From Chloroflexota bacterium (GTDB taxonomy: Bacteria > Chloroflexota > Chloroflexia > Chloroflexales > Herpetosiphonaceae), in the NCBI GenBank assembly GCA_020161265.1, contig JAIUOC010000008.1:1-64000 (forward strand): DNA of 64,000 nucleotides, given 5' to 3'. The notes under the pieces were generated by a model. That model saw only the letters and a list, made by a program, of their open reading frames with translations. It was not told the origin of the DNA and ran no database searches. The number at the start of each line of letters is the position of its first letter. The first letter of the stretch is position 1. Below, one piece after another: positions 33,140-40,653 of the stretch. Both the position numbers and the translations under genes were made by a program.

Positions 33140-34327
33140 ATGACGCGCTATTTGAGTGCTCGCGAAGTGGCCGAGCATTTGGGAATTAGTGTGCCAACCG
33201 TTTATGCCTATGTGAGTCGCGGGTTGTTGCACTCGGAGCCAGCCGGAGCGCATGCTCATCGCTATTTATTTGATGAGGTTGAGCAATTGAAATTACGCCG
33301 TGAAGGTCGGCGCAATCCGGCTAGTGTGGCGGCTGGAGCATTGCACTGGGGCACGCCAGTACTCGATTCAGCGATCACGCTGATCGATAATCAACAGGTC
33401 TATTATCGTGGGTTTGATGTGCGCGAATTGGCCAGTAGTGCCAGCATCGAAGAGGTTGCTAGCCTGATTTGGGTCGGCGATCGGCAACAAAGCCAGCAAT
33501 TATGGGGAGATTTGCCAGCGCTGAACATTCCCCAGTTGCCTGATCTACCGTTGCTTGAACAATTTGTGGTAGCGTTGGCAATCGTTGGCAGCAACGATCA
33601 TGCCGCTTTCGATCAACGCCCGCAAGGCTTGCAACGCACAGCGGTACGCGTGGTGCAATTGTTGATCAGCGTGGCCGCCAAACGTCCCTTGCAAGGCCCG
33701 ATCGTGGCGCAATTGGCCGAGGCTTGGAAGATTCCGCCAGATTTACAGCCGTTGCTCAATGCTGCATTAATTGTTAGCGCCGATCATGAACTCAATGTTT
33801 CATCGTTTACTGCTCGCTGCGTGGCTTCGGCGGGCACAACCTTGTATGCTGTAGTTAGTGCAGGCTTGGCGGCGCTGGGTGGAGTGCATCATGGCAAGCA
33901 AAGCGAATTAAGCGAGCTGCTGTTGGATGAGCTCTTGCGTAGCCCTGATATGTATGCAGCGTTGGCCCAAAAACTGCGCTTAGGCCAGCCGATACCTGGC
34001 TTTGGCCACCCGATGTATCCCAACGGCGACCCACGCGGCAAGGTATTGCTCGATCTGATTCGTCGATTAGCGCCACAATTTAGCAACGATATTGATCGCA
34101 TTATCCAAGCCGTTTATGAATTATTAGGCGATCATCCGACGATCGATTTTGGCTTGGCGTGGGTTGGGCGGGTGCTGAATTTGCCCTTGGGCAGCGCAAT
34201 GAGCCTATTTGCCCTAGGCCGCAGCCTTGGCTGGATTGGCCATGCCTTGGAGCAATATAGCGATGCACGGTTGATTCGGCCACGCGCTCGCTACACCGGC
34301 GAACGACCAAATATAATCAAGATTTAA
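33140..34327 (+). CDS. Citrate synthase fused to an N-terminal helix-turn-helix domain
   Basis: A 395-residue fusion. Residues 1-55 (YLSAREVAEHLGISVPTVYAYVSRGLLHSE...HRYLFDEVEQLK) are an excisionase/MerR-like winged HTH. The rest is a citrate synthase domain with GGVHHGK, PGFGHPMYPNGDPRGK and a C-terminal RARYTGERP, so the main catalytic and substrate residues seem kept, including a D in IDFGLAW. Start at 33140 has GGAG upstream. Divergence from a normal citrate synthase gene with a palindrome between suggests a metabolite-sensing regulator of that gene. HTH-citrate synthase proteins exist in databases, but their role is poorly known to me. Confidence 0.88.
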   Translation: MTRYLSAREVAEHLGISVPTVYAYVSRGLLHSEPAGAHAHRYLFDEVEQLKLRREGRRNPASVAAGALHWGTPVLDSAITLIDNQQVYYRGFDVRELASSASIEEVASLIWVGDRQQSQQLWGDLPALNIPQLPDLPLLEQFVVALAIVGSNDHAAFDQRPQGLQRTAVRVVQLLISVAAKRPLQGPIVAQLAEAWKIPPDLQPLLNAALIVSADHELNVSSFTARCVASAGTTLYAVVSAGLAALGGVHHGKQSELSELLLDELLRSPDMYAALAQKLRLGQPIPGFGHPMYPNGDPRGKVLLDLIRRLAPQFSNDIDRIIQAVYELLGDHPTIDFGLAWVGRVLNLPLGSAMSLFALGRSLGWIGHALEQYSDARLIRPRARYTGERPNIIKI

Positions 34328-34389
34328 CCTGTGCTGCAACGCGTTATTTAGCCGATTCTAATGGGCTAAATTGAGCTTTTAAGCACTAC

Positions 34390-34418
34390 TTGACAAAATA
34401 TCTAAATCGCACTATTAT
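34390..34418 (+). promoter_or_regulatory. Promoter of the arginine cluster
   Basis: TTGACA (34390-34395), exactly 17 bases, then TATTAT (34413-34418). Initiation 7 or so bases later falls about 3-5 bases before the leader peptide ATG at 34429, so the transcript would be nearly leaderless. Confidence 0.82.
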
Positions 34419-34428
34419 TCGCGACATT

Positions 34429-34530
34429 ATGAAGAAACAAATGCTCACAACCCTTTTTTCGCCAGCATTGCGGCTGCGTCGTCCCCGTACCAACGAGGTT
34501 CGGTGGGCTTGCGCCGTTTGTGCTGCATAA
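34429..34530 (+). CDS. Arginine leader peptide (attenuator)
   Basis: A 33-codon open frame between the promoter and a strong terminator, upstream of argC. Arg codons lie at 34471, 34477, 34480, 34486 and 34501, five in eleven residues (core LRLRRPRTNEVRW). Codons 34495-34507 (for EVRW) can base-pair with the 5' arm of the downstream terminator (34567-34579) with one mismatch, giving an antiterminator extended by gcttg/caagc and gtttg/caaac pairs inside. Stalling at Arg codons would leave the antiterminator free; reaching the stop at 34530 would break it. The ORF is too short for standard gene finders, has no Shine-Dalgarno, and would be translated from a near-leaderless mRNA. Function is inferred from this architecture. 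Confidence 0.75.
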   Translation: MKKQMLTTLFSPALRLRRPRTNEVRWACAVCAA

Positions 34531-34564
34531 CAGGCAACGAGCAAGATAACAAACGCCCAAGCGT

Positions 34565-34607
34565 TTCCCCCCGAACCTCATTTGATGGTTCGGGGGGAAT
34601 CTTTTTT
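34565..34607 (+). terminator. Attenuator terminator of the arginine cluster
   Basis: A 13-bp perfect stem (ttccccccgaacc 34565-34577 with its complement 34587-34599), 9-base loop and a run of six T (34602-34607). It lies 34 bases past the leader peptide stop and about 110 bases before argC, so it can only act as a conditional terminator for the genes that follow. Confidence 0.88.
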
Positions 34608-34616
34608 AGGCAAAAT

Positions 34617-34702
34617 TATGAAGGATGAGGGATAAAGGATGAAACATTTGAATGATGCACTAGCCATGTATTCATCCCTCATAATTCATCCTTCATCCTT
34701 AA
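34617..34702. repeat. Heptad-family inverted repeat before argC
   Basis: aaggatgagggataaaggatgaa (from 34620) faces ttcatccctcataattcatccttcatcctt (to 34700). The pair can form a hairpin directly ahead of the argC ribosome binding site. Confidence 0.8.
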
Positions 34703-34718
34703 CCGTAGGGAGTTCGCA

Positions 34719-35729
34719 ATGATTCGTGTTGGTATTTTTGGCGTAACTGGATACGCTGGATACGAACTAGCTCGCTGGTTGCAGCGCCACCCAAGCGCCA
34801 GCGTGGTTTGGGCTGTTTCCGAATCGTCGGCGGGCAAGCGCTTGGCGCAGGTTGTGCCTGGCCCACTTGACATGCCGTTGTTGGCTGCGAATCAGGTTGA
34901 TTGGCAGGCGGTTGATCTGATTTTCACGGGGTTGCCGCACGGTGTCGCTGCCCAAACGGTGGCAGAGGCCCGCAAGCATGGTGTCAAAGCCATCGACCTC
35001 TCCGCCGACCTTCGCCTGGACAGCCCCGCCGCTTACACCCGCTGGTACGACCACACGCATCCCCACCCTGAACTTTTGAACGCTCCCTATGGCTTGCCTG
35101 AACTGAATCGCGCTGCATTGGTTGATGTGCCAGCGATCGCCAACCCAGGTTGCTATCCCACTAGTGTTTTGCTTGGTTTAGCACCTTTGCTGGAACAAGG
35201 CTGGTGGCAAACTGGCCAAACCATCATCATTAATGCTGCTTCGGGCGTTTCGGGCGCTGGCCGCGCACCCAAACAGCACTTACATTTTGTCGAGGCTCAC
35301 GAAAATTATAGCCCCTACAACATTGGCCATACCCATCGCCATGTTGGCGAAATTGAGCAAGAACTGAGCAAGTTGGCAAATGCACCAGTTAATACGATTT
35401 TTGCACCACACCTCTTGCCGACCCAACGCGGTATTTTAAGCACAATCTATGTGCCAATTCAGCCAGAGCTGGATTTGGCCAGTATTCATGCGCTTTATCG
35501 CCAGCGTTATGCTGCTGAACCATTCGTCAATGTGCTTGATCAAGGTCAGTTGGCCAGTTTGGCGCATGTTGTGCATACCAACGATTGTGCAATTGGCTTG
35601 ACGCTCGCTCAGCCTGGCATGTTGATCGTCACAGCGGCGATTGATAATTTGCTCAAGGGTGCTTCGGGTCAAGCAATTCAAAATATGAATATTATGTTTG
35701 GTTTGCCTGAAACCACGGGCTTGCGCTAG
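34719..35729 (+). CDS. argC: N-acetyl-gamma-glutamyl-phosphate reductase
   Basis: ArgC, 336 residues, third step of arginine synthesis. N-terminal NAD(P)-binding VGIFGVTGYAGYELARWL, ADLRL, the catalytic Cys in ANPGCYPTSVLLGLAPL, AASGVSGAGR, and HTHRHVGEIEQEL are all family hallmarks. It follows the attenuator and is the first full gene of the cluster; argB starts 9 bases after it. GGGAG precedes the ATG. Confidence 0.96.
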   Translation: MIRVGIFGVTGYAGYELARWLQRHPSASVVWAVSESSAGKRLAQVVPGPLDMPLLAANQVDWQAVDLIFTGLPHGVAAQTVAEARKHGVKAIDLSADLRLDSPAAYTRWYDHTHPHPELLNAPYGLPELNRAALVDVPAIANPGCYPTSVLLGLAPLLEQGWWQTGQTIIINAASGVSGAGRAPKQHLHFVEAHENYSPYNIGHTHRHVGEIEQELSKLANAPVNTIFAPHLLPTQRGILSTIYVPIQPELDLASIHALYRQRYAAEPFVNVLDQGQLASLAHVVHTNDCAIGLTLAQPGMLIVTAAIDNLLKGASGQAIQNMNIMFGLPETTGLR

Positions 35730-35738
35730 GAGTGTGCA

Positions 35739-36485
35739 ATGCGGATCTTGAAGCTTGGCGGCAATGAAATAGATGATCCAACTTGGCTAGCTCGCTTGGT
35801 CGCGGTGATCCAAACCATGGTCAATGTCAACGATGTGCCGATTTTGGTGCATGGCGGTGGCAAAGAAATTGGCCAATTGCAGGTAGCGCTTGGTGGCGAA
35901 CCGCAATTTGTGGCTGGCCTGCGTGTCACCGATCAAACGGCGCTCAAAGCGGCCACGATGGTGCTTTGTGGCATGGTCAGTACTCGCTTAGTTGCAGCCT
36001 TGAATGCGGTTGGCGTAGAAGCCCTCGGCTTGTCGGGCGTTGATCGCAACTTGGTGTATGCCACCCGCTTAGAGCATGCCGCTGGCGATTTGGGTGCGGT
36101 CGGCAAGCCAGCCCGCATTCGTGCCACGGTTTTATATGAAGCCTTAGCGGCAGATGTTGTGCCTGTGCTGGCTCCTTTGTGCGCTGATGGCGTTGGCGGC
36201 ACGCTGAATGTCAACGCTGATGTGTTTGCGGGCGCGATCGCCGCCGCCGTTGGAGCCGACGAAGCTGTGTTTATCTCAAATGTGCCTGGGGTTTTGGTTG
36301 ATGGTGTGGTTTCGCCACGGCTCAACACCAACGACATTCAGGCATTAATCGCTAACGGCACAATCAGCGGCGGCATGATTCCTAAGGTCGAATCGGCCTT
36401 GAGCGGCTTGCAAGCTGGCGTAAAAATCGTGCGCATCACGAATATCGATCAGCTCGATGCTGGCACAATTATCGAGGCCGCCTAA
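35739..36485 (+). CDS. argB: Acetylglutamate kinase
   Basis: ArgB, 248 residues, amino-acid-kinase fold. It phosphorylates N-acetylglutamate, the step that arginine inhibits in many bacteria. KLGGNEIDD, VHGGGKEI, the NAG-binding GLRVTD, VNADVFAGAIAAAVGAD, and GGMIPKVESAL are all present. The N-terminal extension linked with arginine-sensitive hexameric enzymes is absent, so allosteric inhibition by arginine may be weak, which would fit control at transcription. That is inference. It overlaps the Nudix gene by one base (TAATG). Confidence 0.95.
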   Translation: MRILKLGGNEIDDPTWLARLVAVIQTMVNVNDVPILVHGGGKEIGQLQVALGGEPQFVAGLRVTDQTALKAATMVLCGMVSTRLVAALNAVGVEALGLSGVDRNLVYATRLEHAAGDLGAVGKPARIRATVLYEALAADVVPVLAPLCADGVGGTLNVNADVFAGAIAAAVGADEAVFISNVPGVLVDGVVSPRLNTNDIQALIANGTISGGMIPKVESALSGLQAGVKIVRITNIDQLDAGTIIEAA

Positions 36486-37006
36486 TGCCCAGTCATTCGG
36501 TTTACGACAATATTCGAACGCGAGTGATTGTGCTACGTGAGCAAGAACTCTTGATTCTAGCCACCGAAGATCAGCCAGAATTGGTTTGGCGCTTGCCTGG
36601 CGGTGGTTTAGAACAGGGCGAATCGTTGGCCGATTGTGCTGCCCGCGAAGTTTGGGAAGAATGCGGCATTCGGGTGCAAGTTGGCAAAGTTGCTTTCTTG
36701 CGCGAGTGGGTTATTCCAACCTATGCCATCATCGACCCAAATGATCGCGAGCCAAACTATGGCTTAGAAGTGTTTCTGTATGCTACGCCGTTAGATCCGC
36801 AAGCTACACTTCGTGCCGAGGCTGCCGATAAACCAATGCCCGAATGGCGAGCGTTGGCTGAAATTGCTAGCATGCCATTTTGGCCCAAAGAGCTGAAATC
36901 GTTGGCAACGTTTTTGGCTCAAGGCCAACGCCCAAGCGCCGTCCATTCATTCGTTAGCAGCTTTGAATCTGGTTGGGCAATCCCACCAGCAATCGACTGG
37001 AGCTAA
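36485..37006 (+). CDS. Nudix hydrolase
   Basis: A 173-residue Nudix protein. The 23-residue Nudix box runs from GGGLEQGESL to REVWEECGI, with the metal-binding REVWEE core intact. Start codon overlaps the argB stop, so it is translationally coupled in the arg operon, an unusual place. It likely hydrolyses a nucleoside diphosphate derivative; a house-cleaning role or one tied to ATP/NAD(P) use in this pathway is speculation. Confidence 0.88.
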   Translation: MPSHSVYDNIRTRVIVLREQELLILATEDQPELVWRLPGGGLEQGESLADCAAREVWEECGIRVQVGKVAFLREWVIPTYAIIDPNDREPNYGLEVFLYATPLDPQATLRAEAADKPMPEWRALAEIASMPFWPKELKSLATFLAQGQRPSAVHSFVSSFESGWAIPPAIDWS

Positions 37007-37019
37007 TCAGGATTCAGAG

Positions 37020-37223
37020 AGAAGGAAACCGCGAAGAGCGCGAAGCACGCGAAGGCTGGAGTTACAGAAACGCATCAACAATCCAGCATACAAATATTTG
37101 GGGGTGCAGGGGGATGAAAACCCCCTGCGTCTCCCGCCAGCGGCGGGACGGAAGGGTGGAGAAACGAGGCTTGGGGATTGGTTGTTGGGGGATGGGAAAC
37201 CACCCATGGTACAGAAGGGTGGA
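37020..37223. repeat. CGCGAAG repeats followed by a series of hairpins
   Basis: Copies of the cgcgaag family (37030-37067) precede three hairpins: gcaggggg/ccccctgc (37106-37113, 37121-37128), tcccgcc/ggcggga (37132-37148) and ccaccc/gggtgg (about 37201-37223). They fill the 320-base gap inside the arg cluster between the Nudix gene and the acetyltransferase. No terminator T-run is seen, so read-through is expected. A 13-codon ORF at 37229-37270 with GGAG upstream is not convincing. Confidence 0.65.
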
Positions 37224-37326
37224 GAACCATGAGCATTGATCAACGAAATCAAGCCCTGTATTGGGCCTAACATATATCGATATTTAAACATTATCCGGCG
37301 CAAGCCGTTTTGGGAGTAACCAATCA

Positions 37327-37830
37327 ATGGTTGCCATTCAACACAGTACACTTTTGGCTCCAATCGATCCTGCGGACATTGTGGTTCGGCCCGCCCATGA
37401 AAACGATGTGGCTGGCATGAGTGAATTGGTAGCTGAAAATGTGCGGGCTGGGCATTTATTACCCCGTTCCGCTGACGAAATTCGTGCTTCTTTAGCAAAT
37501 TGGGTAGTTGCCTGCCATGGCCAACGGGTGATTGGCATCGGCTCGTTGTTGCTGATGAATCCTGATCTGGTCGAGGTTCGCTCATTAGCTGTAGCAACCG
37601 AGTATCGCGCTGCTGGCGTAGGAGCCAAAATTGTGCTCGAACTGGTTGCTCAAGCCAAATTGCGCCGCATTCATACCGTTTTTGCCTTGACCCGCGCTGT
37701 CTCGTTTTTTGTGCGCTTGGGCTTTAGCATCACCGACAAAGAACGCTTCCCCGAAAAGGTTTGGCGCGATTGTGTCAAGTGTCCACTCGTCACCTGCTGT
37801 GACGAAACCGCCGTCGTTTGGGAACATTAA
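37327..37830 (+). CDS. Short N-acetylglutamate-synthase-like acetyltransferase
   Basis: A 167-residue GNAT protein. IVVRPAHENDVAGM opens the fold, VEVRSLAVATEYRAAGVGAKIVLELV is the acetyl-CoA loop, and FALTRAVSFFVRLGF matches the C-terminal ArgA pattern (TR-A--FF-R-GF). EKVWRDCVKCPLV also fits the KVW-DC--CP-F signature of short ArgA proteins. Its place between argB and argG supports N-acetylglutamate synthesis. argJ also lies here and can recycle the acetyl group, so this enzyme would have a replenishing role. The amino-acid kinase domain of classical ArgA is absent. Confidence 0.85.
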   Translation: MVAIQHSTLLAPIDPADIVVRPAHENDVAGMSELVAENVRAGHLLPRSADEIRASLANWVVACHGQRVIGIGSLLLMNPDLVEVRSLAVATEYRAAGVGAKIVLELVAQAKLRRIHTVFALTRAVSFFVRLGFSITDKERFPEKVWRDCVKCPLVTCCDETAVVWEH

Positions 37831-37831
37831 A

Positions 37832-38045
37832 TAAAAGGATGAGGGATGAGGGATGAAGGATGAAGATCCAATCCCTTGGGTTTATTCTTAACGTTGTCTG
37901 TTGTGAAATGAAGGATAGTTCAGGGATTTTATCCCTCATAATTCTTCCTTCATCCTTAGCTTAGGTTTATTCTTAACGTTGTCTGTTGTGAAATGAAGGA
38001 CAGTTCAGGGATTTCATCCCTCATAATTCTTCCTTCATCCTTTCA
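37832..38045. repeat. Heptad tract and duplicated 79-bp block before argG
   Basis: aaggatgagggatgagggatg-type heptads (37835-37866) are followed by a block at 37879-37957 repeated at 37964-38042 (offset 85) with only two mismatches out of 79. Each copy contains atgaagga and tccttcatcctt ends and can fold. The block ends at the argG Shine-Dalgarno. Confidence 0.9.
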
Positions 38046-38063
38046 ATAAGGAGTTCATTGGTC

Positions 38064-39275
38064 ATGTCGAATGCGACTGCAAATAAAGTGGTGCTAGCCT
38101 ACTCTGGTGGTTTGGATACCAGCGTGATCGTGCCGTGGTTGAAGGAACACTATGGCTGTGAAGTCGTCTGCTATTGCGCCAATCTTGGCCAAGATGACGA
38201 TCTGAGCGGCGTAGAGGCCAAAGCAATTGCTTCGGGCGCAAGTGCCTGCTATGTCGAAGATTTGCGCGAAGAATTTGTGCGCGATTTCTTGTTCCCGATG
38301 TTGCAATCAGGTGCAACCTACGAACGCACCTACTTGCTCGGCACGAGCATCGCTCGCCCATTGATCGCTCGCGGTCAGGTGCAAACCGCCTTGAAAGTTG
38401 GCGCTGATGCACTTTCCCACGGCTGTACCGGCAAAGGCAACGATCAAGTGCGCTTTGAATTGACCTACATGGCCTTGGCTCCCCACATGAAAATTATCGC
38501 GCCATGGCGTGAATGGCACATTCGCTCACGGGAAGATGCGCTGGATTATGCTGCATTACATAATGTGCCAGTCACCAGCACTCGCGCCTCGATCTACAGT
38601 CGCGATGGCAATATTTGGCACTTGAGCCATGAAGGTGGCTCGTTGGAAGATCCATGGTTAGAGCCAGAATTAACCATGTTCCAACGCACCGTGACCCCTG
38701 AAGAAGCCCCCGATTTACCCGAATATTTGGAAATTGGCTTCGAACGTGGTATTCCAGTGAGCGTGAATGGCGAGCAACTTGGCCCCGTGGCGTTGCTGCA
38801 AACCCTTAACGACATTGGCGCTCGTCATGGCGTTGGCCGCGTCGATTTGGTCGAAAATCGCTTGGTTGGCATGAAAAGCCATGGCGTATACGAAACGCCA
38901 GGCGGTACATTGCTCTATCGTGCTCACCAAGGCCTCGAAGAATTGGCGCTTGATCGCGAAACCTTGCACTTCAAAGATACCTTGGCAATCCGCTTCTCAG
39001 AGTTGATTTACAACGGTCAATGGTGGTCACCGTTGCGCTATGCCTTATCGGCATTCTTCAGTGAAACCCAAAAGAATGTTACAGGCGTTACCCGCTTGAA
39101 AGTCTTCAAGGGTGGTGTGCATTTGGTTGGGCGCAAGGCTGAACGCAGCTTGTACGTGCCCGATTTGGCAACCTTCAGCGAAGATGCCGTTTATAACCAA
39201 GCCGATGCTGAAGGCTTTATCAAGCTCTTTGGCTTGCCTCAAAAAGTCGAAGCCTTAACCTCAGGAGCCGAATAA
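38064..39275 (+). CDS. argG: Argininosuccinate synthase
   Basis: ArgG, 403 residues. It joins citrulline and aspartate with [21 protein letters not shown] is the PP-loop ATP site, [13 protein letters not shown] and [15 protein letters not shown] are substrate-binding blocks, and the long C-terminal helix is present. Start at 38064 follows AAGGAG by about 10 bases; a two-codon-longer TTG start lacks better support. argJ starts 2 bases after the stop. Confidence 0.97.
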   Translation: MSNATANKVVLAYSGGLDTSVIVPWLKEHYGCEVVCYCANLGQDDDLSGVEAKAIASGASACYVEDLREEFVRDFLFPMLQSGATYERTYLLGTSIARPLIARGQVQTALKVGADALSHGCTGKGNDQVRFELTYMALAPHMKIIAPWREWHIRSREDALDYAALHNVPVTSTRASIYSRDGNIWHLSHEGGSLEDPWLEPELTMFQRTVTPEEAPDLPEYLEIGFERGIPVSVNGEQLGPVALLQTLNDIGARHGVGRVDLVENRLVGMKSHGVYETPGGTLLYRAHQGLEELALDRETLHFKDTLAIRFSELIYNGQWWSPLRYALSAFFSETQKNVTGVTRLKVFKGGVHLVGRKAERSLYVPDLATFSEDAVYNQADAEGFIKLFGLPQKVEALTSGAE

Positions 39276-39277
39276 GC

Positions 39278-40465
39278 ATGAGTATCTTTCGTTTTGCCGC
39301 CGGCTTCCGCAGTGCTGCGGGGCGATGTGGCTTGAAGGCCAGTGGTAATCCTGATTTAAGTTTACTTGTTGCTGATAGTGTTTGCACCGGGGCTGGGGTT
39401 TTTACCACCAGCCTCGTCAAAGCCGCGCCAGTGCTCTACGATCAAGCAGTGTTGGCCGAGCATGCCAGCGAAATTCGGGCAATTATTGCCAATGCTGGCT
39501 GTGCCAACGCTTGTACCGGAGCACAAGGCGATGCGGCAGCTCGTGAGATGGCCCGCTTGGCGGCTGAAGCAGTTGGTTGCGAGCCACACCAAGTTTTGGT
39601 GCTTTCAACTGGCGTAATCGGCCATCAACTGAATGTTGAAAAAGTTGCCAAGGGCGTGGCGGCAATTGCGCCTGAACTGGGCGTTGAGCATGCTCCAGCG
39701 CTGGCCGAAGCAATTATGACCACCGATACCCGCCCCAAAACGTCGAGCGCCACGGCGGTGATCGATGGGGTTGAGGTAACGGTGGCTGGGGTGGCCAAAG
39801 GCGCAGGCATGATCCATCCGATGATGGCAACCATGCTTTCAATTGTCACCACCGATGCAGCAATCGATGCCGATTTGGCCCAAAGTTTGTTGCGCGAAGT
39901 CACCGATGCATCATTTAACTGTGTAACGGTGGATGGCGACCCGAGCACCAACGATACGCTATTGTTGTTGGCTTCAGGCGTGAGTGGTGTGACGATCAAC
40001 GCCAGCAATATTACGGCCTTCCGCCAAGCGCTTGAAATTGTCTGCATCGATTTGGCCAAACAAATTGCTGCCGATGGCGAAGGCGCAACCAAGTTAATCA
40101 CCATTACGGTTGATCATGCGCCGAGTGTGGCCGCAGCCCGTACCATTGCCCGCAAAATTGCCTGCTCACCCTTGGTCAAAACCGCGATTCACGGCGGCGA
40201 TCCCAATTGGGGGCGAATTTTGGCGGCAGCCGGAGTCGCGGGTGTTCCATTCGATCCCAGCCAAGTTGAATTGTGGTTAGGCGAGGTGCAATTAGTTGCT
40301 GGTGGCACGCCCACCAACTACAACGAACGCGAAGCTGCTAGCCAAATCAGCGGCCAACAGGTGGCAATTCGCCTAAATCTTGGGGCTGGCGCGGCCATTG
40401 GCTACGCTTGGACCTGCGATTTTAGCGCGGAATATGTGCGAATTAACGCTGATTATCGGACGTAG
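39278..40465 (+). CDS. argJ: Glutamate N-acetyltransferase / ornithine acetyltransferase
   Basis: ArgJ, 395 residues. It moves the acetyl group from acetylornithine to glutamate, closing the cyclic pathway. AKGAGMIHPMMATMLS contains the autoprocessing site, with the nucleophilic Thr at the A-T-M-L boundary. VNGDPSTNDT-type VDGDPSTNDTLLLLASG and HGGDPNWGRILAAAG are conserved. Starts 2 bases after argG, so translation is likely coupled. Confidence 0.96.
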   Translation: MSIFRFAAGFRSAAGRCGLKASGNPDLSLLVADSVCTGAGVFTTSLVKAAPVLYDQAVLAEHASEIRAIIANAGCANACTGAQGDAAAREMARLAAEAVGCEPHQVLVLSTGVIGHQLNVEKVAKGVAAIAPELGVEHAPALAEAIMTTDTRPKTSSATAVIDGVEVTVAGVAKGAGMIHPMMATMLSIVTTDAAIDADLAQSLLREVTDASFNCVTVDGDPSTNDTLLLLASGVSGVTINASNITAFRQALEIVCIDLAKQIAADGEGATKLITITVDHAPSVAAARTIARKIACSPLVKTAIHGGDPNWGRILAAAGVAGVPFDPSQVELWLGEVQLVAGGTPTNYNEREAASQISGQQVAIRLNLGAGAAIGYAWTCDFSAEYVRINADYRT

Positions 40466-40467
40466 AG

Positions 40468-40621
40468 GTTGGGGATCGGGGATCGGTTTTTGGGGATCGG
40501 GAGTTTTAACCCAGAGTCACAGAGATGCGTAGGCTATAGGCTATGGGCTAGTGGAATTTCGTTGCAAAACCAAATATCAATAGCCAAAAGCCTATAGCCT
40601 TACCGATCCCCAATCCCCAAC
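40468..40621. repeat. Nested inverted repeat between argJ and argH
   Basis: Outer arms gttggggatcggggatcgg (40468-40486) and 40603-40621 match in 18 of 19 positions as reverse complements. Inside lies the ggctataggctatgggcta (40532-40550) / tagccaaaagcctatagcc (40581-40599) palindrome. The whole 150 bases can form one long hairpin in the arg mRNA. Confidence 0.88.
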
Positions 40622-40653
40622 TACCGACATCCAAATAACGAGGTAACCAAACC

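Noticed and set aside
37229..37270. 13-codon ORF before the short ArgA-like gene as a second leader peptide
   Set aside because: Only one Arg codon, and no terminator or alternative pairing follows it.
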